Below are positions 39,683 to 49,100 of a stretch of DNA of 64,000 bases, in pieces. Every line of letters starts with the position of its first letter. Position 1 is the first letter of the stretch. The DNA comes from Flagellimonas sp. HMM57 (GTDB lineage Bacteria; Bacteroidota; Bacteroidia; Flavobacteriales; Flavobacteriaceae), in contig NZ_CP090004.1 in assembly GCF_021390175.1 (NCBI RefSeq), forward strand, positions 372,001-436,000, given 5' to 3'. The translations under genes and the position numbers were made by a program. The notes beneath the pieces are model-generated. The model was not told the DNA's origin. It ran no database searches and saw nothing but the letters and a program-made list of their open reading frames with translations.

Positions 39683-40774
39683 ATGAAAAAATCATTACTT
39701 ATATCCCTTCTTACCTCTTTTTTACTTTGGAATTGTTCCGATTCTTCTGGTAGCGGTGACGGGCAACTAGATGAGCGTGATATTGAAAATGTCTACTTCC
39801 CCCCTGAAAAATCCGTGGAATGGGAAACCGTTTCTGCCACAACTTTAGGTTGGAACAGCGATTCTGAACAGGATGTCCTTGATTTTTTAGAAGAAAACAA
39901 GACCAAGGCCTTTATCATCTTAAAGGATGGTCGAATCGTGATAGAAAAGTACTTTGGCGACCACACCCAAAATACAAGCTGGTATTGGGCATCGGCAGGT
40001 AAAACACTTACTGCATTCACGGTAGGAATCGCACAAGAAGAAGGGCTTTTGGGTATTGATAACAGAACTTCGGATTATTTGGGCGAAGGCTGGACGAGTC
40101 TTTCTTTAGAGGATGAAAACAGAATCACCATTTGGCATCAATTGACCATGACCAGTGGTCTGGATGATACAGATTTTGAATGTGTTACCCCAAATTGTCT
40201 TACCTATATTGAAGATGCCGGGAAAAGATGGGCCTATCACAATGGTCCCTATACATTGTTACAAAGTGTTGTTGCCAATGCCGCGGAAGAGGAATGGAAA
40301 GTGTATTTCAATGAAAAACTAAGGGATAAAATTGGGATGGATGGATTTTGGCTCCCTACCAATGACACCAACAATGTATTTTTTAGCACAGCTAGAAGTA
40401 TGGCTCGTTTTGGTTTATTAAATCTAAACAATGGTACTTGGAACAACGAAACCATTCTTGGAGATGCGGATTACAGAACCGATATGAAGAATACCTCCCA
40501 AAATTTAAATAAATCCTATGGTTATCTATGGTGGTTGAACGGGAAACAAAGCTACCGAGCTCCAGTAGTACAAACAGAATTTCAAGGTGAACTTATTCCC
40601 AATGCACCTAGCGATATGTATACAGGTTTGGGAAAAGATGACCAAAAACTCTACATTGTTCCAAGCAAAGGTTTAGTTATTTTACGAATGGGTGAAGATG
40701 CTGGAGGAGATGTGCTCGGACCTTCCAGTTTTGATAATGAGCTTTGGGAAAAGCTAAATACTTACATAAACTAG
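39683..40774 (+). CDS. beta-lactamase-family serine hydrolase (class C type, lipoprotein)
   Basis: Exported esterase or peptidase of the beta-lactamase superfamily, 363 residues from ATG 39683. The signal peptide ends in LLWNC (Cys18, probable lipoprotein). Catalytic S104-A-G-K107 is in WYWASAGKTLTAF, and the Tyr motif is YHNGPYTLLQ. The length and motifs match the 6-aminohexanoate-dimer-hydrolase/class C group rather than true lactamases. It is alone on the plus strand between minus-strand genes. Confidence 0.85.
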   Translation: MKKSLLISLLTSFLLWNCSDSSGSGDGQLDERDIENVYFPPEKSVEWETVSATTLGWNSDSEQDVLDFLEENKTKAFIILKDGRIVIEKYFGDHTQNTSWYWASAGKTLTAFTVGIAQEEGLLGIDNRTSDYLGEGWTSLSLEDENRITIWHQLTMTSGLDDTDFECVTPNCLTYIEDAGKRWAYHNGPYTLLQSVVANAAEEEWKVYFNEKLRDKIGMDGFWLPTNDTNNVFFSTARSMARFGLLNLNNGTWNNETILGDADYRTDMKNTSQNLNKSYGYLWWLNGKQSYRAPVVQTEFQGELIPNAPSDMYTGLGKDDQKLYIVPSKGLVILRMGEDAGGDVLGPSSFDNELWEKLNTYIN

Positions 40775-40812
40775 ATTATTGATAGCCATGAGACTATATT
40801 GACTTAGCGTTT

Positions 40813-40843
40813 AGTGGTCAGTGGTCAGTGGTCAGTGGTCAGT
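40813..40843. repeat. heptamer tandem repeat AGTGGTC
   Basis: Four perfect copies of AGTGGTC plus a partial fifth (AGT). It lies between two convergent genes, outside coding sequence. The unit length of seven makes it prone to slippage. Confidence 0.9.
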
Positions 40844-40898
40844 AAAAAATTAAAAAACATCTTACTACAAACACTGGTTTCATGCTCCAATACAAAAG

Positions 40899-42596
40899 TC
40901 AATCCATATAACCTTCTGGAATTTTCCGCACCTTGTTCAAGCTTTCAAAAGCTGCTCCCAATTCATACAATTTAGCTTCTTGAAACTGTTTTGCTATAAA
41001 GGTCAGACTAATCGGTTCTCCAGATTCTTTATAGCCCATAGGAACGGTCAACGCCGGATATTCCGCTGCTGCTGCAATCCCTGCATCGTAATTATTGATG
41101 GAAAGCACGGCGTCCAATTGATGTTTATCCATAGGATCATTTAAATACTTCCGACCAGCAGTCTTCAATCTATCTTTAATTTCCTTTAGTCCATCAGCGG
41201 ATGTTGAGTCAGCTAAAATACCATCAAAACGAGCTTGTCCATAGGGTATCCTTATCAATGAATCCTGCAGATTGAATGCCACGGCATCTGCAACATTTTC
41301 AATCTTTACCGCATCTTTATCTTTAACCTGGGTTTTTAGATAAACAGGAAGGTCGTTTTTCATATCGATATTTAAAATCGAAAGAAACCCATCAAACGCT
41401 ACTTCTATGGGTTCAAATTCAATAATGGTGGCACCAGCAGCCTTTAACTTTTCCATCGTAATTCTATAAATGGAATCTGTTTCGATGTAGTTTTTAATCG
41501 CTCCGAAACGCTTTCCTTTAAGTTCCAGATTTTCTGCCACGTACCATTGTTTATCCCAATCCGTTTGAACAGATTTGCTATCTTCATCATCATAGCCACG
41601 CATAGCATCCAAAAGAATACCATTATCAATAACGTTTTTGGTCATAGGTCCGGGAGTGTCCAAAGTGCTGGAAATTGGAACTATCCCAGTTCGGCTCAAA
41701 AATCCAATCGTAGGTTTCATCCCAACAACAGAATTTTGACTGGAAGGCGAGAGAATAGAACCCGAAGTTTCTGTACCCACAGCCGCTACGGCATAATTTG
41801 AAGCAATTGAAGTTCCACTTCCCGCACTGGAACCGCCAGTATCAAAAACCCTTCTACCATAGGGATTAAGGGTTTGCCCCCCTACCGCACTTTGTCCATT
41901 GGGGCAAACACCGCAAATAAAATTGGCCCATTCACTTAGATTCACCTTACCCAAAATCAATGCACCTTTTTCCTTAAGACGCTTTACAATAAATGCGTCA
42001 TCTGTTTGGTTTTCCATCAAGGCAATGGCGCCAGCCGTGGTTTTCATATTTTGAGCACCGATATTATCTTTCAATAAAATGGGCATTCCATAGATGTTAT
42101 GGTGTCCTTTTGAGTCTGCATCTAAATTCCGAGCTTCTTCAAGCACATTAGGGTTTAATGCAATCACAGTATTTAAGGTCGTACTATTATCCAACTCATA
42201 TTTATAAATACGGTGTAGGTAAAAAAGTACCAATTGCTCATAGGTAAATTTACCTTCTGAGATATGTTGCTGAATCGAAGGGATATTCTGCTCTAAAATC
42301 AAAGGTTTTAAAGATTCGTATGTAGTAAAATCAAAAGCGGAAACTTCTTCATAAAGTGGTAAAAAGACATCGTTTTTATCCAATACTTTAGATTGTATAA
42401 ACTTGTATCGCATTCGCTCCTTTTCATGCTCAGCATTGGCAGCAACTTCTGCTGAATCATTATAGGATTGCCACAATACAATCACTTCTTTTTCCTTGGA
42501 TTCTTTAGCATGCTGTTTGCAACCGACAAATAGAATAGAGCCCGTAATTAAAAGTATATACGTTAGTCGTCGTGATCTTGAAGTAAGGTTTTCCAT
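40899..42596 (-). CDS. amidase-signature lipoprotein
   Basis: Exported amidase, 565 residues, with a lipobox FVGC (Cys26) after a basic N-terminus. The Ser-Ser-Lys catalytic set of the amidase signature family is visible: Lys in ILLKDNIG and the serines in DTGGSSAGSGTSIASNYA, and the glycine/serine-rich block is intact. Relatives hydrolyse peptide or aryl amides. Its start overlaps the DUF2911 gene by 34 bases, so the two are coupled. Confidence 0.9.
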   Translation of the reverse strand: MENLTSRSRRLTYILLITGSILFVGCKQHAKESKEKEVIVLWQSYNDSAEVAANAEHEKERMRYKFIQSKVLDKNDVFLPLYEEVSAFDFTTYESLKPLILEQNIPSIQQHISEGKFTYEQLVLFYLHRIYKYELDNSTTLNTVIALNPNVLEEARNLDADSKGHHNIYGMPILLKDNIGAQNMKTTAGAIALMENQTDDAFIVKRLKEKGALILGKVNLSEWANFICGVCPNGQSAVGGQTLNPYGRRVFDTGGSSAGSGTSIASNYAVAAVGTETSGSILSPSSQNSVVGMKPTIGFLSRTGIVPISSTLDTPGPMTKNVIDNGILLDAMRGYDDEDSKSVQTDWDKQWYVAENLELKGKRFGAIKNYIETDSIYRITMEKLKAAGATIIEFEPIEVAFDGFLSILNIDMKNDLPVYLKTQVKDKDAVKIENVADAVAFNLQDSLIRIPYGQARFDGILADSTSADGLKEIKDRLKTAGRKYLNDPMDKHQLDAVLSINNYDAGIAAAAEYPALTVPMGYKESGEPISLTFIAKQFQEAKLYELGAAFESLNKVRKIPEGYMD

Positions 42597-43429
42597 GTAT
42601 TGATGTTCTTTTGGTTCATACGAACAAACTCGTCCTTGTCCTGCTTTTGAGCTAAAGCTAAGGATTTTTGTGCAGATGTTATTGCATCTTCATAGTCACC
42701 AAGTGCAGCTTCTACCAAACTTTTTACTCTGTGAAAATAATAGGTATCACCACCTAATTTCAAAGCCTGATTCAAATACTGCAAAGCACGAGGATATTCT
42801 ATTTTTTGCTCTTGTAGATAGCGCGCAGCTTCGTAGTATGTTTGTGCCGTAGGATTTTCTGAAAGCTGTCTCGCTATTTCCATTTCCATCTGTGCGTGGG
42901 TATCTACAGTAAAGGGTATGATTACTTTGGTATTTGCCCAAATTAACCCCATCTGAATAGTACTATGGGTAATGGAATCAAAGACAATTAAAAAATTCTC
43001 TTGGTAATCTTGGATCTTCTGCGATTTGACAGTGATGCGAAACAAATCTTCTTCAGGGTCATAATTTTTACGACCATCTCCCCAATGTCCCGTATTTGTA
43101 TGAAATGCTATTTGCCACTCATCTTCTTCTGGAAATGCATACAATGCATAAGTACCTTTGGGCAAATCATTTCCCAAAATGTTCATATCCGTATCCACGG
43201 TAATTTTTGTTGATGCATTGGCCCCTACCCGCCAGATACGGCCGTAAGGTACCAAACCACCAAAAATTTTACGCCCTCTAGTTGCTGGACGCGAATATTC
43301 CACTGAGATTTTGGAAAGACCGATTTCCTGTTCTATTGTAGCAAGTGGGCTGGCTTTAGGGTGTTTTATTTGTGCATAAGATGAAACGATAACTACTAAA
43401 AAAAAAGAATTTATCAGAACCTTCTTCAT
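42563..43429 (-). CDS. DUF2911 protein with TPR tail
   Basis: Exported protein, 288 residues: signal peptide about 1-19 ending SSYAQ, a DUF2911 beta domain (about 22-165, with SVEYSRPATRGRKIFG and VPYGRIWRVGANASTKI), then tetratricopeptide-like helices (about 180-285) with two to three Ala/Tyr-rich repeats. Function of DUF2911 is unknown. It sits between ftsY (one base upstream) and the amidase. Confidence 0.85.
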   Translation of the reverse strand: MKKVLINSFFLVVIVSSYAQIKHPKASPLATIEQEIGLSKISVEYSRPATRGRKIFGGLVPYGRIWRVGANASTKITVDTDMNILGNDLPKGTYALYAFPEEDEWQIAFHTNTGHWGDGRKNYDPEEDLFRITVKSQKIQDYQENFLIVFDSITHSTIQMGLIWANTKVIIPFTVDTHAQMEMEIARQLSENPTAQTYYEAARYLQEQKIEYPRALQYLNQALKLGGDTYYFHRVKSLVEAALGDYEDAITSAQKSLALAQKQDKDEFVRMNQKNINTWKTLLQDHDD

Positions 43430-43430
43430 C

Positions 43431-44387
43431 TTAGATTTTAAAAAAAGAATCTACAAATTCATACTTATTGAAGACCTGTAAATCTTCAATGCCCTCACCC
43501 ACACCAATATACTTTACAGGTATTTGAAACTGATCCGAAATACCGATTACAACCCCGCCTTTGGCCGTGCCATCCAATTTGGTTACCGCCAAACTACTAA
43601 CTTCTGTGGCCTTGGTGAACTGTTTTGCCTGTTCAAAAGCATTTTGCCCTGTTGAACCATCCAATACCAGCAATACTTCGTGCGGAGCGTTGGGAACGAC
43701 TTTTTGCATCACCCGTTTCACCTTAGAAAGTTCATTCATTAGATTGACTTTATTGTGCAATCTGCCCGCAGTATCGATTAAAACGATATCTGCATTATCC
43801 GCCACTGCAGAATTAAGTGTATCAAAAGCGACGGATGCAGGGTCACTGCCCATTTTTTGCTTGATAATGGGTACATCAACCCGTTTTGCCCAGACTTCCA
43901 ACTGATCAATTGCCGCGGCTCTAAAGGTATCCCCTGCTCCCAATACCACTTTTAATCCTTGGTTTTTGAATTGGTTGGCCAGCTTTCCAATAGTCGTGGT
44001 CTTCCCCACGCCATTTACACCAACCACCATAATCACATAAGGTCTTTTGTCAGTTGGGACAACAAACTCGGTATCTTCACCAACATGCGTTTCTGAAAGT
44101 AGGCCTGCAATTTCCTCTCTAAGAATCGTATTGAGCTCATCGGTTCCTAAATATTTATCTTGAGAGACCCGCTTTTCTATACGTTCTATAATCTTTAGGG
44201 TAGTATCAACACCAACATCCGAAGTAATCAAAATCTCTTCGAGGTTATCCAAAACCTCGTCATCAACTTTGGATTTACCAGCTACTGCTTTGCTCAATTT
44301 GCCAAAAAAACTCGTTTTTGACTTTTCGAGTCCCTTATCAAGGGTTTCTTTTTTGTCTGAAGAAAAAATCTTTTTAAATAGGCTCAT
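43431..44387 (-). CDS. ftsY: signal recognition particle receptor
   Basis: GTPase that docks ribosome-SRP complexes at the membrane. ATG 44387 (MSLFKKIFSSDKK) gives 318 residues; an ATG two codons upstream is the alternative. The N-domain (about 15-95) is followed by the G-domain with P-loop GVNGVGKTTTIGKLA, the DTAGRLHNK motif, TKLDGTAKGG and the closing GVGEGIEDLQVF. The acidic A-domain is short, as in many Bacteroidetes. It is separated from DUF4295 by about 180 bases with a terminator. Confidence 0.95.
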   Translation of the reverse strand: MSLFKKIFSSDKKETLDKGLEKSKTSFFGKLSKAVAGKSKVDDEVLDNLEEILITSDVGVDTTLKIIERIEKRVSQDKYLGTDELNTILREEIAGLLSETHVGEDTEFVVPTDKRPYVIMVVGVNGVGKTTTIGKLANQFKNQGLKVVLGAGDTFRAAAIDQLEVWAKRVDVPIIKQKMGSDPASVAFDTLNSAVADNADIVLIDTAGRLHNKVNLMNELSKVKRVMQKVVPNAPHEVLLVLDGSTGQNAFEQAKQFTKATEVSSLAVTKLDGTAKGGVVIGISDQFQIPVKYIGVGEGIEDLQVFNKYEFVDSFFKI

Positions 44388-44526
44388 ATACAATCAACAT
44401 AAGCGTCAAAGATAGGAAAGTAAGGGGAGTTTTGTTAAAGCCATCCATGAGAGTTTACCATAAAATGAAACACTCAAATTTGGTTTTTAGATTGTCATTC
44501 TTTTTTTGAAAAGTCTAAAAACAAAA

Positions 44527-44547
44527 AAGCCGCTTAAAAAGCGGCTT
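44527..44547 (-). terminator. terminator of the ribosomal-protein transcript
   Basis: Stem AAGCCGCTT (44527-44535), AAA loop, AAGCGGCTT (44539-44547). On the minus strand it is followed by T-rich sequence (TTTTTTGT). It lies 23 bases after the DUF4295 stop, so ftsY probably has a separate promoter or depends on read-through. Confidence 0.8.
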
Positions 44548-44569
44548 AATATATCGTGATAGGGGTTGA

Positions 44570-44722
44570 TTATTTTTTGTTCAACCAGTCGTTCACTAAT
44601 TCTGGTGACATTACCGACTCCACAAAAGTATATGCTCCAGTTTTAGGAGATTTTACCATTTTGATGGCCTTTGTTAATCTTTTTGAACTACCCTGTAGTG
44701 TTGCTACCGTTTTCTTTGCCAT
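44570..44722 (-). CDS. DUF4295 small basic protein
   Basis: A 50-residue basic protein, MAKKTVATLQGSSKRLTKAI at the start and ending LVNDWLNKK, recognised as the DUF4295 family confined to Bacteroidetes. It lies ten bases after rpmG, and rpmB is upstream, so it is co-transcribed with ribosomal proteins and probably associates with the ribosome. It may be the Bacteroidetes-specific large-subunit protein seen in Flavobacterium ribosome structures, but that match is from memory. Confidence 0.85.
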   Translation of the reverse strand: MAKKTVATLQGSSKRLTKAIKMVKSPKTGAYTFVESVMSPELVNDWLNKK

Positions 44723-44732
44723 GGCTCAATAC

Positions 44733-44915
44733 TTATTTAATTTCTTTATGAACTGTCATACGCTTTAGGATAGGATTGAATTTTTTAATTTCCATCCTAT
44801 CTGGCGTATTCTTCTTATTTTTCGTAGTAATGTAACGAGAAGTTCCTGGCATTCCAGATTCTTTGTGCTCTGTACACTCTAAAATAACTTGAATTCTATT
44901 CCCTTTCTTTGCCAT
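44733..44915 (-). CDS. rpmG: 50S ribosomal protein L33
   Basis: Large-subunit ribosomal protein, 60 residues, [20 protein letters not shown] at the start. The [21 protein letters not shown] segment is the family core. Usual length. Cysteine-poor form, so no zinc ribbon is expected (only one Cys, in LECTEHK). It lies between rpmB and DUF4295. Confidence 0.97.
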   Translation of the reverse strand: MAKKGNRIQVILECTEHKESGMPGTSRYITTKNKKNTPDRMEIKKFNPILKRMTVHKEIK

Positions 44916-44942
44916 TGTATCGTACTTAAAATATAATCTTTA

Positions 44943-45170
44943 CTATTTTTTGGAATTCATTTCCTTCAAAACAGCTGAGATTCCTTTTTTATTGATAATT
45001 TTCAAACCTCTCGAAGAAACGTTCAAAGTGACCCAACGGTCTTCTTCGGGAATGTAAAATTTCTTTTTAGAAATATTTACATCGAATCTTCTCTTGGTTT
45101 TATTGATAGAAAAGGATACGTTGTTTCCAAACATCACCTTTTTTCCTGTAACTTCACAAATCTTAGACAT
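44943..45170 (-). CDS. rpmB: 50S ribosomal protein L28
   Basis: Large-subunit ribosomal protein, 75 residues, starting MSKICEVTGKKVMFGNNVSF and with the conserved RRFDVNISKKKFYIPEEDRW core. First gene of the rpmB-rpmG-DUF4295 transcript; cinA lies 73 bases upstream on the same strand. Confidence 0.97.
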   Translation of the reverse strand: MSKICEVTGKKVMFGNNVSFSINKTKRRFDVNISKKKFYIPEEDRWVTLNVSSRGLKIINKKGISAVLKEMNSKK

Positions 45171-45243
45171 CTCCCTAACTTTTGAGTGATTTTATTGAGG
45201 CTGCAAATTTATGGCATTTTAATGGGACGTACAAAATTCTTTT

Positions 45244-46491
45244 TTAGAAATTTAAAATTTCTTTTAGTACTAATTCAAATGCCTTGTTTACAGACTTCTG
45301 AACGATACGTTCCCTATGATTTCCCATAACGAATTTTTGGGCAAAAGTATGCTCGGGAGTACTTATCCCAATAAAGACCGTTCCCACTGCTTCATCTGAA
45401 TCTCCCTTGGTCGGACCTGCATTTCCCGTTGTTGCAATAGCGAAATCTGTTTCCAATAGTTGTTTAACGCTTTCAGCCATTGCAATTGCCACTTCTTCAC
45501 TGACCACAGAATATTTTTTTACCAACTCTTCGGATACGCCCAGAGTCTTAATCTTGGCTTCCGTTGCATAACTTACGATACTTCCTTTAAAATAAGCTGA
45601 TGCTCCCGGAACAGAAGTTAGTTGTTGTGCTATTTTGCCACCTGTAAAGCTTTCTGCAGTGGACAGTGTCAGCTGTTTTTGGGTTAACAGTTTTCCAACT
45701 TGTACTTCTATGGACTCGTCTTCTTCTTCTCCATAGATAATGTCACCAATCAAAGGATAAAGCTTTTTCACTTCGGATTCAAGTGCGAGTACCAAACTTT
45801 CCTTATCCGTTCCTTTTGTACTAAGTCGGAGTCTTACCCGGCCCAAGTTGGGCAAATATGCCAGCTTTATAGCATCTGGCAAGTTGTCCTCCCAGTCTTC
45901 TATTTTTTCTGCAATAGCACTTTCACCCAAACCATAGGTCATTATGGTTTTATGGATAATATATGGGCGTTCGTATTCATCTATAATTTTTGGCAGAACA
46001 GCACTTGTCATAAGGCCCTTCATCTCAAAAGGTACTCCTGGCAAAGAAACGAAAACAGTTTTTCCTTTCTTCATCCAAAGTCCTGGGGCGGTACCATGCG
46101 CATTATGTAATATTTCAGCCTTAGAGGGCACCAAAGCCTGTTTTCTATTTGAATTGGATATTGGCGTAGGAATGTATTTTTTGAATAGCATCTCAATATG
46201 GGCCAAGACCTTTTCATCCAGAACTAGCTCATCATCAAAGAACTGACACAGTGTTGACTTGGTGACATCATCTTTGGTAGGGCCCAAGCCTCCAGTAATG
46301 ATAACTATGGAAGATCTCTTGCAAGCTACTTCTAGAGCATCTAAAATATGGTTTCGGTCATCTTGTATTGATGTTATTTGATAAACCGAAACCCCTATTT
46401 TATTTAGTTCTTTGGATATAAATGCAGAATTGGAGTCTACAATTTGTCCAATGAGGATTTCATCCCCAATGGTAATTATTTCTGCCTGCAT
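45244..46491 (-). CDS. cinA: CinA: competence/damage-inducible protein with NMN deamidase domain
   Basis: A 415-residue two-domain protein. The N-terminal MoCF-like domain (about 1-170) has [17 protein letters not shown] and [15 protein letters not shown]; the C-terminal CinA domain (about 255-410) has [21 protein letters not shown] and [22 protein letters not shown]. The second domain deamidates nicotinamide mononucleotide in pyridine-nucleotide salvage. It abuts the Hpt gene upstream. Full length, both domains intact. Confidence 0.94.
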   Translation of the reverse strand: MQAEIITIGDEILIGQIVDSNSAFISKELNKIGVSVYQITSIQDDRNHILDALEVACKRSSIVIITGGLGPTKDDVTKSTLCQFFDDELVLDEKVLAHIEMLFKKYIPTPISNSNRKQALVPSKAEILHNAHGTAPGLWMKKGKTVFVSLPGVPFEMKGLMTSAVLPKIIDEYERPYIIHKTIMTYGLGESAIAEKIEDWEDNLPDAIKLAYLPNLGRVRLRLSTKGTDKESLVLALESEVKKLYPLIGDIIYGEEEDESIEVQVGKLLTQKQLTLSTAESFTGGKIAQQLTSVPGASAYFKGSIVSYATEAKIKTLGVSEELVKKYSVVSEEVAIAMAESVKQLLETDFAIATTGNAGPTKGDSDEAVGTVFIGISTPEHTFAQKFVMGNHRERIVQKSVNKAFELVLKEILNF

Positions 46492-46830
46492 TTATAGGTT
46501 AAAATCTTTTTTAAGTTCTGAAATTACTTGAAGTATATCCTTTTTAAGCATTGGAAATTTATCTTTGATTTCATGCATATTTGAGACGTTCTTTCCCAGG
46601 GTTTCAATTTCAAGTGCAGTAGCTCGTGTTTGTTCCATGCCCAATAAATCCACGTTCGGTTTTATTTTATGGGCCAACTTGTACACGTTTTCATAGTCCT
46701 CGCTTTCAATAGCTTTTTCCAAACCTTCTAAATCTGTGGGGACTTCTTCCAAAAAAACAGAAACTACAGAGACTATAAAATCTTGATCGCCTTCTGCCAT
46801 TTCATTTATTTTGTCGAGGTTGTATATCAT
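46492..46830 (-). CDS. stand-alone histidine phosphotransfer (Hpt) protein
   Basis: Relays phosphoryl groups in a multistep phosphorelay. The 112-residue, all-helical protein has the phospho-acceptor His54 in YKLAHKIKPNVDLLGM, the usual Hpt motif with a downstream Gly. It has no kinase or receiver neighbour; instead it overlaps an FAH-family hydrolase by one base and abuts cinA, a steady arrangement in Flavobacteria as I recall. The partner is likely a hybrid kinase elsewhere. Confidence 0.85.
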   Translation of the reverse strand: MIYNLDKINEMAEGDQDFIVSVVSVFLEEVPTDLEGLEKAIESEDYENVYKLAHKIKPNVDLLGMEQTRATALEIETLGKNVSNMHEIKDKFPMLKKDILQVISELKKDFNL

Positions 46831-47441
46831 TATTTCACATTAATTTCAAACATCGTTTCTCCTTCCAGTGTACCAGAAAGGTAATCATTTGGACTTACTT
46901 TACCAACCCCAGCGGGTGTCCCAGTAAATAGAATATCCCCTTTTTTTAGCATAAAATAGGTAGAAACGTATGAAATTAACTCATCTATCTTCCACAGCAT
47001 CAGCGATGTATTACCAATTTGTACATTTTCCCCATTTTTTAACAAGGAAAACCCTAATTTGTCCGTATTTTCGTACTTATCCTTAGGCATCCATTTACCT
47101 ATGACCGCCGCTCCATCAAAACCTTTTGCTTTTTCCCATGGCAAGCCTTTTGCCTTGAGCTTGGATTGAAGGTCTCTTGCCGTAAAATCTATTCCCAATC
47201 CAACTTCATCATAATAGGTATGCGCAAACTCTTTGGCAATGTGTTTTCCTACCTTCTTTATCTTAACCAAAACTTCTACCTCATAATGTATATCATTGGA
47301 AAATTCAGGAATATAGAAATCTTGCTCCTTGGGCAGAATAGAGGAATCTGGTTTTATAAAAACAACAGGTTCTTCTGGACGTTCATTTTTTAATTCGTCA
47401 ATATGGGCAGCGTAGTTTCTGCCGATGCATATCAGTTTCAT
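46830..47441 (-). CDS. fumarylacetoacetate hydrolase (FAH) family protein
   Basis: A 203-residue member of the FAH family, acting on a beta-diketone or 2-oxo acid, such as acylpyruvate or oxaloacetate. Divalent-metal ligands are in HYEVEVLVKI (the E-x-E motif) and a downstream Asp in GIDFTARDLQ; DILFTGTPAGVG is the conserved closing motif. The protein is short and single-domain, like the acylpyruvase/oxaloacetate decarboxylase type. The substrate cannot be settled. Confidence 0.88.
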   Translation of the reverse strand: MKLICIGRNYAAHIDELKNERPEEPVVFIKPDSSILPKEQDFYIPEFSNDIHYEVEVLVKIKKVGKHIAKEFAHTYYDEVGLGIDFTARDLQSKLKAKGLPWEKAKGFDGAAVIGKWMPKDKYENTDKLGFSLLKNGENVQIGNTSLMLWKIDELISYVSTYFMLKKGDILFTGTPAGVGKVSPNDYLSGTLEGETMFEINVK

Positions 47442-47465
47442 AGTGTTATAGTAATTGGGGTTGTT

Positions 47466-48242
47466 TTAAGATAACTTATTATTAAGCTTGCTCAGCTTTA
47501 TTTGTGTGAGGACCTTTTTGGTATACAGTGGAAAATCAGCATTTAAAATCCAACCAAAATAGCCAGGTTCTTTTTCCATGACCTCATCTACGGTTTTGTC
47601 CTTATGTTTTCCGAAAGAAAAGATGGGTTCGTTTTTCTTGTTCACACCTATAAATCCTGCAAAATCCAAGGATTGTTTACGAGTAGTGAACTCAGAAAGC
47701 TTTTTCATGTTGTTCTCTAGTTCTGGATACCTGTCCAGTTGTGCCAGCAGTACTTCGTAAGTGGCTAAGGTATCTGCTTCTGCACTGTGTGCATCGTCCA
47801 AGTTTTTATCACAATAGAATTTGTATGCGGCTCCCAATGTTCGTTTTTCCATTTTGTGGAAAATAGTCTGCACATCTACGGAGACGGTATTCTTCATATC
47901 AAAATCTACATCTGCCCTTAGCATCTCCTCTGCCAATAAGGGAATATCGAACCTGTCTGAATTGAAACCCGCCAAATCACTATCCTTAATCATCTTATAG
48001 ATTTCTTTGGACAGTTGCTTGAACGTAGGTTCATTGGCAACTCTTTCATCGGAAATACCATGTACCAAAATCACTTCTGGGGGAATGGGCATTTCTGGAT
48101 TAACGAGCCATGTCCTGCTTTCTTTATTTCCATTCGGAAAAACCTTGAGAATAGAGATTTCAACAATTCTATCCTTGGCTACGTTGGTCCCAGTAGTTTC
48201 CAAATCAAAAAAACAGATGGGTTTGGTAAGTTGTAGTTCCAT
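47466..48242 (-). CDS. DnaQ-like 3'-5' exonuclease
   Basis: A 258-residue exonuclease of the DEDDh family: Exo I CFFDLETTGTNVAKDRIVEI, Exo II FNSDRFDIPLLAEE, and Exo III DDAHSAEADTLAT with the His/Asp. Resembles DNA polymerase III epsilon, but in this free form it may be a repair or RNA exonuclease. The C-terminal part (about 190-258, with FGKHKDKTVDEVM) adds a small extra domain. No epsilon-specific motif for the polymerase clamp is claimed. Confidence 0.9.
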   Translation of the reverse strand: MELQLTKPICFFDLETTGTNVAKDRIVEISILKVFPNGNKESRTWLVNPEMPIPPEVILVHGISDERVANEPTFKQLSKEIYKMIKDSDLAGFNSDRFDIPLLAEEMLRADVDFDMKNTVSVDVQTIFHKMEKRTLGAAYKFYCDKNLDDAHSAEADTLATYEVLLAQLDRYPELENNMKKLSEFTTRKQSLDFAGFIGVNKKNEPIFSFGKHKDKTVDEVMEKEPGYFGWILNADFPLYTKKVLTQIKLSKLNNKLS

Positions 48243-48251
48243 AAAACAGTT

Positions 48252-49034
48252 TTAGCGCGATTTAGAAAATAACCAAGAAAGCAATTCGGGTTCTGCAAAG
48301 GCATTGTCCCAACTGTTGTGGCCAACACCGGGATATACCTTGTAAGTAACATTGATATCGTTGTCCTTCATTGCTTTTACCATTTCAGCAGAATATTTCT
48401 CAGGAACCACCTCATCAGCATCACCGTGAAAAACCCACCAATCCAACTTAGTAAGTTTTTTACTTATTTTCGGATTGGCACCTCCGCAAATGGGAAAGGC
48501 AGCAGCAAACATTTTTGGATTCCGTTTCACAAGTTCAAATGTACCCATACCTCCCATAGAAAGACCTCCCACATAAAATCTACGTTCGTCCAGTTTGTAC
48601 CTCTTCTTTAAATCCTCCAATAGATCTTCCAATAAAAGTAAATCTTTAGTGGGCTCACTGTCCTCATAAAAAACAAATTCCCTGTTGGGCATTTCCCCTT
48701 TTACATCCACTTTGGACCACGAACTATTTGCAGCGCATTGGGGAAATACCACAATTGCTGGATAAGCATTTCTTACTTCTTCTTTTTGGAACAGGCCAGA
48801 TCCATGAATCAACTGGCTTTCATTATCATTTCCTCTTTCTCCTGATCCGTGCAATAAGACTATTAGTGGATATTTTTTCGAAGCATCATAGTCTTTTGGC
48901 AATAGCATACGATATGGGAGACTATCCCCATCCTTTTCAAAAATCATTTTTTGATAGTCAGAAGAGTTTTGTGCCGTTATGCCCATGCTAATAAATAAAA
49001 GACACGTTACATAAAAAGAGGTTATAATTTTCAT
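48252..49034 (-). CDS. secreted alpha/beta-hydrolase (esterase/phospholipase-like)
   Basis: A 260-residue exported hydrolase: signal peptide about 1-21 ending GITAQ, then an alpha/beta fold. LIVLLHGSGERG forms the oxyanion region, the nucleophile Ser is in YVGGLSMGGMGTFEL, and the Asp and His of the triad are in FHGDADEVVP and GVGHNSWDNAF. This is the dienelactone-hydrolase/polyhydroxyalkanoate-depolymerase-like exported group. Substrate unknown. Confidence 0.88.
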   Translation of the reverse strand: MKIITSFYVTCLLFISMGITAQNSSDYQKMIFEKDGDSLPYRMLLPKDYDASKKYPLIVLLHGSGERGNDNESQLIHGSGLFQKEEVRNAYPAIVVFPQCAANSSWSKVDVKGEMPNREFVFYEDSEPTKDLLLLEDLLEDLKKRYKLDERRFYVGGLSMGGMGTFELVKRNPKMFAAAFPICGGANPKISKKLTKLDWWVFHGDADEVVPEKYSAEMVKAMKDNDINVTYKVYPGVGHNSWDNAFAEPELLSWLFSKSR

Positions 49035-49100
49035 TGATTGATGAATTAGATTAAACCTCTAAATTAACAATAGTGGAAGAAATAAAGGTGCTTTTTTGGA

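Noticed and set aside
40813..40843. CRISPR array
   Set aside because: The units are seven bases with no spacers and no cas genes, so this is a simple tandem repeat.
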